DNA of 57,639 nucleotides from AV69 sp036498205 (GTDB lineage: Bacteria > Verrucomicrobiota > Verrucomicrobiia > Chthoniobacterales > UBA10450), in assembly GCA_036498205.1 (NCBI GenBank), contig DASXIC010000113.1, positions 1-57,639 of the forward strand, in the 5' to 3' direction. The notes below the pieces were generated by a model that was not told the DNA's origin, did not search any database, and saw only the letters and a program-made list of their open reading frames with translations. Of the stretch, positions 32,862 through 42,307 are shown piece after piece. The position numbers and the translations under genes were made by a program. Position 1 is the first letter of the stretch. The number at the start of each line of letters is the position of its first letter.

Positions 32862-34765
32862 CGGGCAAAGGCCGGCTCATTCTCCGTAGAGGTCAAAGTA
32901 CGCTCCAGAACATCGGCCAGATCACGCCTGGTGAATGGCTTCGGTAATGCCCCGCGGAAACCGTATTGCAAAAATTCGGCGAGCGCGGCTTCGTCGGAAT
33001 AGCCGCTGCAAATTATCGCCCTTACGGCCGGATTGAGTTTGCGCAGACGCTCAATCGTAGCCAGGCCGCCCATTCCGCCGCGAATCGTTGCATCCAGGAC
33101 CACCGCTTGGAACGGTTGACTTCCCCGCATCGCTCGTTCGTACGCTTTCACTGCTTCGGCGCCATCCGGTACGGCCGTGACTTCATAGCCAAGCGAGGTG
33201 AGCAATTGAGTGGTGAGATCCCGAATTCCTTCCTCATCATCCATCACCAGGATGCGCGCATTCTCCGAACGAAATGACGAAGTCAAAGCTGCTTTCCCAT
33301 TTTCACCCGGTGCCGCGTTCGTGGCCGGCAGGTAAAATGCGAATGTCGCGCCCGCAGCGGAGGATTGTTCGAGGTGTAAGAGTCCGCCATGCTTTTTTAC
33401 AATCGAGAAACTGATCGACAGGCCGAGTCCACTGCTCGCAGATTTGGTTGTGAAATAGGGGTCGAAAATTTTTGTGGCAAGCTCTTCCGGAATCCCGCTG
33501 CCTTGATCGGCGATCGCCACCTTGACATAGCGACCTCGTGGCAGGAGCGCGCCCGGTTTGTCGTCGAGCTCGACGTTTTGAGCACTGATCGTCACCGTCC
33601 CACCATGCGGCATTGCCTCCCTCGCATTGATCATGAGCGCATTCATGACCTGCTCAATTTGCGCCAAATCAATCTCGGCGGCCCACAGATGCGCGGGAAT
33701 ATCGATCTTTGCCCGCAAGTTGGAGCCGTGAAGGGAGAAATTCGCGGCCTTGCTCACTAATTCCGAGATGACCGCTACTTTCTTCACCGGCGCGCCCCCT
33801 TTCGAGAATGTCAGTAACTGACTCGACAAATGGGCTGCCTGTTTTGCCGCTTGCCCTGCTTTAGCCAAACACGTCAGTAAATTCTCTTCATCGGGTGGCG
33901 CCTCGAACTGCGCCAGGCCGATGTTTCCGGAAATGACGGTGAGGATATTGTTGAGATCATGTGCGATTCCGCCGGCCAAGGTGCCGAGCGACTCCAACTT
34001 ACCGGTCGTTAATCGATCGTCTTCGGTCCGCTTTCGTTCCGTGACGTCGCGGAAGAGGGCCGAAACGCCGCCGCCGCTCGGGTATGCATGGACCTCCAGC
34101 CATTTCTGGCCTTTCGGATCGCATGTTTCGAATTCAATTGCCTCCTGCTTTTGCAAGACATGGTGATAGCTCTTCTCGAAGGCGGTGCCGCGGAACTGTG
34201 GAAACTTTTCCCAAACCTCTGCCCCCAACAATTCATTGCGCGAGCCGCAGAGCAATAATTCAGCGCCGGGGTTGAGATACGTAAATCGTCCCGAAGCGTC
34301 GAGGGCGACGAAACCATCGGTAGTATTTTCGAGGATATTTGTCATCGTTCGCGCCGACTCTTGCAACTCACGACGGGCTTGATTGCGCTCGACCAAATTC
34401 CGGATCTGACGTTCAGCCACAGACAAACGGACATTCAGCCGCGAAAGATCGATCGGCTTGGTCAAGTAATCGTTAGCACCGGCTTCCAGCGCCTGCTCGA
34501 GGTCCTCGCGATCTCCTTTGGCTGTGACCAGCAAAATGAACATTTCGTCGCCATCCGGGCGAGTGCGAAGCTCGCGGCATAATTCAATCCCGCTCTTCCC
34601 CGGAAGCATCCAATCGAGAATAATGAAAGGGAATTTTTCCGCTGCCAATACGCGTTCCGCGTCCTCGGCAGTTGCCAGCGCCGTTACTTCGTGACCACGT
34701 AAAGCGATTAGTTTCCGCAGCGTTTGGCGGCTATCATCTTGATCTTCGACCAGGAGAATCTTCAT
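32858..34765 (-). CDS. Soluble hybrid histidine kinase with two receiver domains
   Basis: A 635-residue signalling protein without membrane helices. Domain order: receiver (1-125; phospho-Asp in FIILDWMLPG, Lys in DYLTKPI), PAS (about 150-265), HisKA (AGGIAHDLNNIL, phospho-His), HATPase (MINAREAM N-box, DQGSGIPEE, GLGLSISFSIVK) and a C-terminal receiver (about 510-630; Asp in AVVLDATIRGG, Lys in ALPKPF). It can receive and pass phosphate by both receivers. The ATG at 34765 starts the first receiver exactly. The partner regulator is unknown. Confidence 0.9.
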   Translation of the reverse strand: MKILLVEDQDDSRQTLRKLIALRGHEVTALATAEDAERVLAAEKFPFIILDWMLPGKSGIELCRELRTRPDGDEMFILLVTAKGDREDLEQALEAGANDYLTKPIDLSRLNVRLSVAERQIRNLVERNQARRELQESARTMTNILENTTDGFVALDASGRFTYLNPGAELLLCGSRNELLGAEVWEKFPQFRGTAFEKSYHHVLQKQEAIEFETCDPKGQKWLEVHAYPSGGGVSALFRDVTERKRTEDDRLTTGKLESLGTLAGGIAHDLNNILTVISGNIGLAQFEAPPDEENLLTCLAKAGQAAKQAAHLSSQLLTFSKGGAPVKKVAVISELVSKAANFSLHGSNLRAKIDIPAHLWAAEIDLAQIEQVMNALMINAREAMPHGGTVTISAQNVELDDKPGALLPRGRYVKVAIADQGSGIPEELATKIFDPYFTTKSASSGLGLSISFSIVKKHGGLLHLEQSSAAGATFAFYLPATNAAPGENGKAALTSSFRSENARILVMDDEEGIRDLTTQLLTSLGYEVTAVPDGAEAVKAYERAMRGSQPFQAVVLDATIRGGMGGLATIERLRKLNPAVRAIICSGYSDEAALAEFLQYGFRGALPKPFTRRDLADVLERTLTSTENEPAFAR

Positions 34766-34965
34766 TCGTGAGGAATCGCCTCCGCAGAGTGGTCCGGTCT
34801 CCAATGCCCCTTCCCAGCCTCCCAACGACGATCGAATTCCTATCTGAGCAGGATAACTGCCAAAATGGCGCTTCCCTGTGTCCAATTACCCTGAATTCCG
34901 GGCGGATTTCTTGCTTTGAATGTTGGCTCGCGTAAATAACGGCAGTCTCTCTGCGCTAACCGGTC

Positions 34966-35763
34966 ATGCATCGAATTTTATTCAGCCTTGCCTCGATTGC
35001 TTTCGCGTCGCTCACCCTCGCGCAGGAGGCTCCATCCTCCTCCCCGACGGCGAAGCCGGTTGCGCCGCCAGAACCCAAGCTCACCGTCAGTTCCGTTCAG
35101 GTCGAGGGCCCTTACATCGCTCTTACTTTCGATGATGGCCCGAGTGAAAAGCTTACACCCCGCTTGCTCGATTTACTCGCGCAACACCATATCCATGCCA
35201 CTTTTTTTGTTATCGGCGAAAATGTCGTCCAGCACCCGGAAATCGTAAAACGTGCTGCACGTGAGGGTCATGAGATTGGAAACCACAGCTGGTCTCACCC
35301 GAATCTGGCAAAAATGGCTGATGACGGCGTGCGGAGCCAAATTAAGCGCACGGAGGAAGCGATCACGGGCGCCACGGGCGCTCGACCGATACTGCTGCGC
35401 CCGCCCTATGGTTCGCTCACCTCTCATCAGAAACGTTTCATTCATGATGAACTCGGCTACCAAATCGTGCTCTGGGATGTCGACCCACTAGATTGGAAGC
35501 GGCCTGGTCCAAGTGTCGTTACCAACCGCATCCTGAAAGAAACACACCCAGGATCCATCGTCCTCTCGCACGACATTCATCCGGGTACGATCGAAGCGAT
35601 GCCTGCGACGCTAAATGAACTCGAAGCCAAAGGGTTTCAGTTTGTCACCGTCTCGGAACTCTTGCGCATGGCGCGAACGCAACCATCTAAGACGATGAGC
35701 GCCTCGAAGGGGCCAAGTCCAACGCCAGCAGCGGCGATCCCGGCGCCTTCGCCAAACGGGTAG
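34966..35763 (+). CDS. Exported polysaccharide deacetylase (NodB family)
   Basis: A 265-residue enzyme with a signal peptide (to about AQEAP) and one NodB domain (about 48-235). Catalytic motifs: TFDDGP (motif 1), HSWSHP (motif 2, metal histidines), LRPPYG (motif 3), DVDPLDW (motif 4) and LSHDIH (motif 5). It should remove acetyl groups from N-acetyl sugars in peptidoglycan or exopolysaccharide in the periplasm. The tail is Pro/Ala-rich. The dynamin-like gene starts 2 bases after the stop. Confidence 0.9.
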   Translation: MHRILFSLASIAFASLTLAQEAPSSSPTAKPVAPPEPKLTVSSVQVEGPYIALTFDDGPSEKLTPRLLDLLAQHHIHATFFVIGENVVQHPEIVKRAAREGHEIGNHSWSHPNLAKMADDGVRSQIKRTEEAITGATGARPILLRPPYGSLTSHQKRFIHDELGYQIVLWDVDPLDWKRPGPSVVTNRILKETHPGSIVLSHDIHPGTIEAMPATLNELEAKGFQFVTVSELLRMARTQPSKTMSASKGPSPTPAAAIPAPSPNG

Positions 35764-35765
35764 GC

Positions 35766-37499
35766 ATGATTGCCGATCACTTTTTGCAGCTCCGAACCGA
35801 TCTCGAAGCTGCGCTGATCGGTTTGCTCCGTCTGGTTGCGGAAATTAAGCAGGACACGGCAACGGCTGATACGCTTCATGGCCTGCTTGGTAACATTCGC
35901 GAGCCCCTACTCTTTGTCGTTGTCGGGGAGGTAAAAGCGGGAAAATCGTCGCTCCTCAACGCGCTTTTTGGGCGTGAATTTGCCAAAGTCGATGTGCTGC
36001 CGGCGACAGACCGCGTTTGCATCTTCCGTTATGGGTCTGAAGAAAAAACCGTCGAGGTCTCGCAACAATTAATCGAGCGTTATCTCCCGATTGATTTCCT
36101 GCGCGATTTTAATGTCGTCGATACCCCCGGCACCAATACCATGGTGGCGGAACATCAGCGCGTGACCGAAGAATTTGTGCCCCGGGCCGATCTGGTGCTT
36201 TTTGTCTTCTCGGTTGTGAATCCATGGACGCAGTCCGCCTGGGATTTCCTCTCTTTCGTGCAACAGCGTTGGCTGAAAACGGTTGTTTTTGTCTTACAGC
36301 AGGCAGACTTGCGTGACCCCTCCGAAGTCGTTGTCATTCGGCGACATTTGGAGGACACCGCGATGCAACGTCTTGGATTTGTTCCGCCGATTTTCGCGGT
36401 TTCAGCTCGGCAGGCACTACTCGCTCGGACGAGTTCCGTCGATGGTAAAAAAATGTGGCAGGAAAGCCAATTCGCTGCGCTGGAAGAACAGATCGATTTC
36501 ATCGTCTCGGATTCCAGTGCGAGCATGCGCAAGCTGCAATCGTCCTGGCAAACAGGCCAGATCGTGTTGAGCGAGATCGCTTCCGAAGTGCGCCAGGCGT
36601 TCCGGGTAATCCAACGCGATGAAGACCGGCTCGAACGTGTGACCCGCTTTTTGCAATCGCGCCGCGATCAGACGCTCCGACAAATACATGGCTTCGTGCG
36701 CGGCATAGAACAAGCCTGCAGAGAGTGCGCAAACCAAGGCGCCCGCTTACTGGAAGAGCGGCTGACGTTCTGGGCGACGGTGAAAATGATTTGGCGACGA
36801 AACGATTGGCAACGGGATTTCCAGGGTGAAATGGAAACAAAGTTGCGCCAGATCGTACAGCCTCAGATCGAACATTCGGTGCAATTGCTGGAGTCCGATC
36901 TGCGGGGAATCTGGCCGCAATTACAGGACATGATCGATACTCAGTTCGGTCGCGACGCCAAAGAACAGGCTCCGCGCACAGGACCCGATTTCGCCCAACG
37001 TCGCCGTGAGCTCCTGCAATCGATTCAGCTTACCTTGGCGGAACGAATCAATGGCCGTGCGATTGAAGAACAACTTGCCGTGATTTTTCGTCAAACCTCC
37101 GATCGTCTGCGGATCCCAGCAGGAGTGGTTGCCGCGGGAGGTCTGGTGGCGCTGATTGCGGCCATGAGCAGTGCCGCCATTGCCGATGTGACCGGGGTGC
37201 TGGCTGTCTCGGCAGCGGTACTTGGCACATTGCTGGCCCAGCGCCAGAGAAGGAAGATTTTGCAGACCTACTCCGACCAAATGAACGCGAAAAGAGCGGA
37301 GCTCGTGCGCGCGATCGAGGAGCAAATTGTTCAGGCAATCGAACTCTTTTACTCAGAAATTAATGCGGCCTTTCAAACGCTCGCCGCGTTCTGCGCCGCG
37401 CAACGCGAACGGCATCAGCCGTTGATCGATCGAATCAGCGAGTTGGAAGGGATGTTCGAGCGGCTCCGGCCACGATTAAACGCTAAACCAGCTGTTTAA
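35766..37499 (+). CDS. Bacterial dynamin-like GTPase
   Basis: A 577-residue protein. The GTPase domain has GEVKAGKSSLLNAL (P-loop), a Thr in LPATDRVC, and VVDTPGTNTM (switch II). The usual NKxD is QQAD (LQQADLRD), so guanine recognition may differ. A helical stalk-like region (about 250-430) with EDRLERVTRFLQSRRDQ and two hydrophobic helices (about 440-490) follow, then a C-terminal coiled coil. Dynamin-like proteins remodel membranes. It is probably in an operon with the deacetylase upstream. Its role is inferred from the domain pattern only. Confidence 0.82.
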   Translation: MIADHFLQLRTDLEAALIGLLRLVAEIKQDTATADTLHGLLGNIREPLLFVVVGEVKAGKSSLLNALFGREFAKVDVLPATDRVCIFRYGSEEKTVEVSQQLIERYLPIDFLRDFNVVDTPGTNTMVAEHQRVTEEFVPRADLVLFVFSVVNPWTQSAWDFLSFVQQRWLKTVVFVLQQADLRDPSEVVVIRRHLEDTAMQRLGFVPPIFAVSARQALLARTSSVDGKKMWQESQFAALEEQIDFIVSDSSASMRKLQSSWQTGQIVLSEIASEVRQAFRVIQRDEDRLERVTRFLQSRRDQTLRQIHGFVRGIEQACRECANQGARLLEERLTFWATVKMIWRRNDWQRDFQGEMETKLRQIVQPQIEHSVQLLESDLRGIWPQLQDMIDTQFGRDAKEQAPRTGPDFAQRRRELLQSIQLTLAERINGRAIEEQLAVIFRQTSDRLRIPAGVVAAGGLVALIAAMSSAAIADVTGVLAVSAAVLGTLLAQRQRRKILQTYSDQMNAKRAELVRAIEEQIVQAIELFYSEINAAFQTLAAFCAAQRERHQPLIDRISELEGMFERLRPRLNAKPAV

Positions 37500-38350
37500 T
37501 GCGCGTTGCCGCTTCCCTTTTGCACGAGGCGTTCCTCGGCCTGGCGTTTGGCGATGACGAAATGATTGTTGTCGCCATAGTTCCGCCACGGTCCCGGAGG
37601 AACGTCACGCACTTCAACAAACTGCCAGTCGGTTACGTCTGTCGGCGAAAGACCGAGATAATCCCGCACGGCGGGTGAAACATCGAGGCCTGCACCGCGA
37701 TTCAGATTCGGTTTAGGCCGCTCGTTTTGAAAGACATATTGGAAATGATCGGTACGGAATGGCCCGCAATCTTCCCATTGCGCGTAACAGATGCGGTTGC
37801 CCTTGCGAATGGCAATCCAGCGGTCCTTGCAAACCGACTTGCCTGGCTCGGTGTACGCCTGTTTGAACCAGGGAATAACCAGCGGCGCCTCCGGTTTAAA
37901 TTGGCCATGCGTGACGTCGTTATAGGGCAGGGCGCAATAGAATGGGTTCTGGCGAGGAACGAAAGAAACAGGGACGTAATTGCGCCGCGCGGAAGAATCA
38001 GGATTATCAAAACCTCCGTAATTCGATGTCCAGTTCGCATCCCACGAGCTCTTCTGATTAGGCACGGGATTATTGCCCCCGGCTTGTTCCCCGACCCAAA
38101 AAACGGTCGTGACAATGTTGCTTTTCCAGGCGTAGCGCGTCGTTGTATTCGTGCGCGACGCCGTCGGCACAAAAACCTGCGGCTCCACTTTTAATAACGC
38201 CTGCTCACGTAACTTGCGGGCGTATTTGGCGAAATCGGCCGCACTCTCGTAAGGCGATTGCGCACCCACGCTACCGACGCCCACAAGAGCCACGACGACT
38301 AGAAGAGAGCCTTTCCCCATTAGCTGGCAGGTGTTTATCCGAAAAATCAT
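37496..38350 (-). CDS. Secreted conserved protein with barrel-like C-terminal half
   Basis: A 284-residue exported protein (hydrophobic segment about 14-29, mature start near AQSPY). The second half has CYAQWEDCGPF, a GAGLDVSPAVRDYLG segment and VDWxFV-like DVTDWQFVEVRDVPPGPW, which resemble the double-psi beta-barrel seen in RlpA/barwin-type proteins; a strict match is not certain. Several conserved cysteines suggest disulfides. An ATG at 38320 is an alternative start. The stop overlaps the convergent GTPase stop (TTAA, 37496-37499). Confidence 0.6.
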   Translation of the reverse strand: MIFRINTCQLMGKGSLLVVVALVGVGSVGAQSPYESAADFAKYARKLREQALLKVEPQVFVPTASRTNTTTRYAWKSNIVTTVFWVGEQAGGNNPVPNQKSSWDANWTSNYGGFDNPDSSARRNYVPVSFVPRQNPFYCALPYNDVTHGQFKPEAPLVIPWFKQAYTEPGKSVCKDRWIAIRKGNRICYAQWEDCGPFRTDHFQYVFQNERPKPNLNRGAGLDVSPAVRDYLGLSPTDVTDWQFVEVRDVPPGPWRNYGDNNHFVIAKRQAEERLVQKGSGNAH

Positions 38351-38431
38351 CCCCCGGCAAGCGGTTTCCCATATCGAGAAGTCGCAGCCAGAAGGCTATT
38401 TATCTGCATAAAGCAGCATCCATTCCAACCT

Positions 38432-40027
38432 TCATCCTCTCGAAATGAGAGTGTCGCGGCGAAAATGAATATCGTCCAATTTCGGATAATCCAGCGTGTA
38501 ATGTAGTCCGCGGCTTTCCTTTCGCAGGAGCGCGCTATCCACAATTAATGCGGCGACAGTGGCGAGATTGCGCAACTCCAGGAGATCGACAGAGATTTTG
38601 AAGTTCCAATAAAAATCATGGATTTCGCGCTGCAGATTGCGCAAGCGCGACGCCGCGCGCTGCAGACGCTTATCGGTGCGGACGATGCCCACGTAATCCC
38701 ACATTAAACGCCGAATTTCGTCCCAGTTGTGGTAAATCACGACCAGCTCGTCAACGTCCTGGACATTGCTCGCGACCCACTCCGGTACGGCTATTTCTTG
38801 AATATTGCCCAGAGGTAGCTCGCGCAGCGACGCGTCGCATGCGCGCTTTGCCACAACGACTCCTTCCAACAATGAGTTGCTCGCCAGACGATTTGCGCCG
38901 TGCAATCCGGTGCAGGCCACCTCGCCAATTGCGTACAATCCGCGCAGCGTGCTCGCTCCGTTCACGTCAGTCTTAATCCCGCCGCATTGGTAATGCGCCG
39001 CCGGCACAACCGGAATCGGTTCGGCGCTCATATCGATGCCGAGCTTCAATAATGTTTCGAAAATATGCGGGAATCGCTCTCGAACGAATTGAGCGGGCTG
39101 ATTTGTAATATCCAGATAAACGCATTGCGCGCCACTGCGCTTGATCTCGGAATCGATGGCACGAGCAACAATATCCCGCGGTGCGAGCGATCCGCGCCCA
39201 TCGTATCTGCGCATGAAGTCTTCCCCGCGGCCGTTGCGTAAAATCCCACCCTCGCCCCGCACTGCTTCTGAAATGAGAAAAGAACGCGCCTCCGGATGGA
39301 ACAAACATGTGGGGTGGAACTGAATGAATTCCATGTTCGCGATGGTGGCGCCCGAACGCCAGGCAATGGCCACGCCGTCTCCGGTGGCGATCGTCGGATT
39401 GGTTGTATAGAGATAAACCTTTCCGCAGCCGCCAGTCGCGAGCACAACCCGATCGCTGCGAATAGTTTCTACTTCGCCCGTTTTCTCATTGAGCGCGTAA
39501 AGGCCGAGGCAACGATCTTCCGCGGCGAAACCCAGTTTGGCGGCGGTAATCAAATCGATCGCCATGTAATTCTCCAACAATTGCACCCGGGAGGATCGGG
39601 CCAGTTCGGCCAGCAATGCATTTTCAATTTCCCGGCCAGTCACATCCTGCACGTGCAAGACCCGCCGTTTTGAATGACCGCCTTCGCGCCCGAGATCTGG
39701 TTCGCGGTGTCCAAATACGTCTCGCTCGTCGAAATGGACGCCGACCTCTACCAGTTCGCGAATCGCTTCGGGCCCCTCGGTTACGATGGTGCGGACGGCT
39801 TGTTCATCGCAAAGCCCTGCACCCGCTTCGATTGTATCGCGGACATGCAGTTCAAAAGAATCCTCGTCGCTTGTCACACAGGCGATTCCACCTTGAGCCC
39901 AGGCCGTGTTCGAATCGCTTCCTTTGCGCTTGGTGATCACGGCAACAGATCCGTGCCGCGCTGCTTTGAGGGCAAAACTCAGGCCGGCGATTCCGCTCCC
40001 AACAACGACGAAATCAAATTCCTTCAC
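38432..40027 (-). CDS. nadB: L-aspartate oxidase
   Basis: A 531-residue FAD enzyme of NAD synthesis that converts L-aspartate to iminoaspartate. FAD motif VVGSGIAGLSFAL at residues 8-20; TKRKGSDSNTAWAQGGIAC; HFDERD; HSKRRVLHVQDVTGREIE; and the substrate loop HYQCGGIKTD. Arg in GANRLASNSLLEGVV is also present. nadA and nadC are not in the window. Its ATG overlaps the panC stop by four bases. Confidence 0.95.
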   Translation of the reverse strand: MKEFDFVVVGSGIAGLSFALKAARHGSVAVITKRKGSDSNTAWAQGGIACVTSDEDSFELHVRDTIEAGAGLCDEQAVRTIVTEGPEAIRELVEVGVHFDERDVFGHREPDLGREGGHSKRRVLHVQDVTGREIENALLAELARSSRVQLLENYMAIDLITAAKLGFAAEDRCLGLYALNEKTGEVETIRSDRVVLATGGCGKVYLYTTNPTIATGDGVAIAWRSGATIANMEFIQFHPTCLFHPEARSFLISEAVRGEGGILRNGRGEDFMRRYDGRGSLAPRDIVARAIDSEIKRSGAQCVYLDITNQPAQFVRERFPHIFETLLKLGIDMSAEPIPVVPAAHYQCGGIKTDVNGASTLRGLYAIGEVACTGLHGANRLASNSLLEGVVVAKRACDASLRELPLGNIQEIAVPEWVASNVQDVDELVVIYHNWDEIRRLMWDYVGIVRTDKRLQRAASRLRNLQREIHDFYWNFKISVDLLELRNLATVAALIVDSALLRKESRGLHYTLDYPKLDDIHFRRDTLISRG

Positions 40028-40872
40028 GCCAGCCGAAGGTTATCGATCAGCCGGGTTCGGCCAACGAAAACCGCTAGCGCGAGCAGCGCGTTGGGCCGCA
40101 AAACCATCAACGGCTGCAAAGTATCCGAATCGACCAGGCTCAGGTAATCGATTCGCGTACTCTTGCCTTCCGCGATTACCTGCTTCGCCTTTGCGATCAA
40201 CTTTTCAGCCGATGTTTCGCCGGCTTCGGCCAATTTCTGCGCAGCAAGCGCCGCGCGACGCAATAATGCCGCCTCGGCGCGCTCGTCGCTGCTCAAATAT
40301 TGGTTGCGCGAACTGAGCGCTAATCCATCCTTCTCGCGGACGGTTGGCACACCGATAATTTCAATCTTGAAATTCAAATCCCGGACCATGCGCCGTACTA
40401 TTGCGAGTTGCTGGTAATCCTTTTCCCCAAAGATCGCCCCGTTTGGCGCGAGCAGGTTAAAGAGTTTGGCCACCACGGTGCAGACCCCACGAAAATGCCC
40501 GGGCCGCGATGCGCCGCAGAGGGTGGAGGAAAGCGCTGTTTCGTTCACCGACACGGATTGATCATTGAAATACATCTCCCTCGCCAGGGGCCGAAAAAGA
40601 AGGTTCACTCCAGCCGCGCGACAGATTTTTTCATCCTCCAACGCAGGGCGCGGGTACTTTTCAAAATCCAAGCCAGGCTCGAACTGCAGCGGGTTGACAA
40701 AAATGCTGACTGCGACCTCTCCGTTTTGCCCGGCGTGCCGACGCGCGACACGAATGAGTTCTTCGTGTCCGCGATGGAGCGCACCCATCGTTGGAACGAG
40801 AACGGAACGCCTTTGCCGTGCGCGGGAGCGCGCGTGCGCATGCGCGCTCGCAGCTGTCTCAATGATCTTCAT
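40024..40872 (-). CDS. panC: Pantothenate synthetase
   Basis: A 282-residue ligase that joins pantoate and beta-alanine with ATP. VPTMGALHRGHEELI carries the HIGH-type motif; FVNPLQFEPGLDFEKYPR, RPGHFRGVCTVVAKLFN, FGEKDYQQLAIVRRMV and ALSSRNQYLS are all diagnostic. The ATG at 40872 lies in the methyltransferase stop (four-base overlap). Co-occurrence with nadB in one transcript unites two cofactor pathways that both use aspartate or its product beta-alanine. Confidence 0.95.
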   Translation of the reverse strand: MKIIETAASAHAHARSRARQRRSVLVPTMGALHRGHEELIRVARRHAGQNGEVAVSIFVNPLQFEPGLDFEKYPRPALEDEKICRAAGVNLLFRPLAREMYFNDQSVSVNETALSSTLCGASRPGHFRGVCTVVAKLFNLLAPNGAIFGEKDYQQLAIVRRMVRDLNFKIEIIGVPTVREKDGLALSSRNQYLSSDERAEAALLRRAALAAQKLAEAGETSAEKLIAKAKQVIAEGKSTRIDYLSLVDSDTLQPLMVLRPNALLALAVFVGRTRLIDNLRLA

Positions 40873-41564
40873 CGCGGGTCGAGCCAGATCGCCTGACGGC
40901 CAACGGCAAAGCGCTTGTGTCCGAAATTTTTCCAACCAGCGCCTTCGGCCAACGAACGCAGCTCGCGAAAACTGAAGGCCCTCGCAGCAGAAACTCGTGC
41001 ATCATTTCGCGTCATTGATTCCGAATAGGCAAATGCCGTCAGCAAATATATGGCTGCGCTCAGCCAGCGCGTTCTTCGCAAATCCGCGACCAGAACCGCC
41101 CCGCAAGAAAGTTCACGGCATCGTTGCAAGACCCGTAGCGCATCTTCCTCACTGAAATGGTGCAATGCGAGCGAGAAGAGAACCACGTCGTACGGCTCTT
41201 TCGACTCCCACTCGAATAAACTCGACGAGGCGAAATTTATCTCCGGCCGATTGAGATTGAAACGCCGCGCAATCGCGATGGTGGAGGGTTGTTGATCGAC
41301 CGCGTCGATGGTAACACGCACACTCTTCGACCGCGCCCAATCGACGATCAGCCCCGGAATATCGCCTGAACCGGTCGCCAGATCGAGAATCCGAACACTT
41401 GTATTTCGCTTCAGCCAACGCGCGAGGAAATGCCGGATCAGACGGTGACTGCCAAACCAACGATTAAGCGATCGCAGATTGGCCAGATCGCGTTCGAGCT
41501 CGAGCGAAACCGGCTGTGACCGATCCATCCATTCCGGCGCCGCCGGATTGAACTGCCGCTTCAT
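40869..41564 (-). CDS. Class I SAM-dependent methyltransferase
   Basis: A 231-residue methyltransferase. The SAM motif ILDLATGSGDIPG lies near residue 59; the acidic VDQQPSTI and the FSLALHHF segment follow. The N-terminal LRSLNRWFGSHRLIRHFL is typical of a group of small methyltransferases of unknown substrate, sometimes annotated as UbiE-like. A natural-product or lipid substrate is possible. It sits between the cupin gene and panC. Confidence 0.8.
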   Translation of the reverse strand: MKRQFNPAAPEWMDRSQPVSLELERDLANLRSLNRWFGSHRLIRHFLARWLKRNTSVRILDLATGSGDIPGLIVDWARSKSVRVTIDAVDQQPSTIAIARRFNLNRPEINFASSSLFEWESKEPYDVVLFSLALHHFSEEDALRVLQRCRELSCGAVLVADLRRTRWLSAAIYLLTAFAYSESMTRNDARVSAARAFSFRELRSLAEGAGWKNFGHKRFAVGRQAIWLDPR

Positions 41565-41572
41565 CGCGGATG

Positions 41573-42307
41573 CTACTCAGCGAGGAAACCTTTCCATGAA
41601 TCGGGCAATAAAGCGGTCTCGACCTCGCTCCCGATGCGTCCTTCAAATTCTGGGCGGAAGCTTGTGCTTGTCCCGTAAACCATAATCGCATCTTCGCTCC
41701 CCTCTACCCGTACCGCATGCGCCACCCCCGGCGGAATGACGACACCCACATTGTTGACCCCGCGATGATTGTCGCCATCGACAAAAAAACGCATTAGGCG
41801 CGGCATCAAGCCCGCCCGCACATCCCGCAGAATCATTTCGATCCGGCCCTGAACAAAAAACATCATGTCCCACTGCTCCATTTCGTATTCGTGACTAGAG
41901 GCAGCATTCCCGCCGAATTTTCGGCGCATCCATTTGGCCGGATCTTCACCCGCAGGAACATAGGGCGGATGAACATGAAATCCTTTTGCCGTATTCGGAA
42001 ACATCCTCGCAGCCGCCCATTGTTCGGGCCAAAACTCCAGCTTGCCGACCACGCCCTCCGTGCGCCGGGCCATCTCGCCGAATAAACCGCGATGTCTTTG
42101 GGAATGAATGGTCCGCGAAAAAATCTCAACGCCTGGGATCCAAACGCCTGCAAGGTCGGCGCGATCGGCCGCAATGATTTGGCCGGCATCGACCCCCACG
42201 GTCGCAAGCCGCTCGGCCAATGAAGCGGCGCTGTAGTCTCGCATGCTGAGGGCGCTGGTTGCGCCGGGCTGCAGACCCCGCCAAAGATTCTTATCGGATT
42301 TTGCCAC
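41573..42307 (-). CDS. Cupin/RmlC-like protein
   Basis: A 244-residue beta-barrel protein of the RmlC cupin type. GFHVHPPYVPAGE gives candidate metal or catalytic histidines; MFFVQGRIEMILRDVR and VVIPPGVAHAV are the typical second cupin motif. It may act on nucleotide-sugars like the 3,5-epimerases, but the RmlC catalytic His/Tyr pair is not clearly identifiable. GTG start; it overlaps the glycosyltransferase gene by 17 bases, so a sugar-related role is plausible. Confidence 0.7.
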   Translation of the reverse strand: MAKSDKNLWRGLQPGATSALSMRDYSAASLAERLATVGVDAGQIIAADRADLAGVWIPGVEIFSRTIHSQRHRGLFGEMARRTEGVVGKLEFWPEQWAAARMFPNTAKGFHVHPPYVPAGEDPAKWMRRKFGGNAASSHEYEMEQWDMMFFVQGRIEMILRDVRAGLMPRLMRFFVDGDNHRGVNNVGVVIPPGVAHAVRVEGSEDAIMVYGTSTSFRPEFEGRIGSEVETALLPDSWKGFLAE

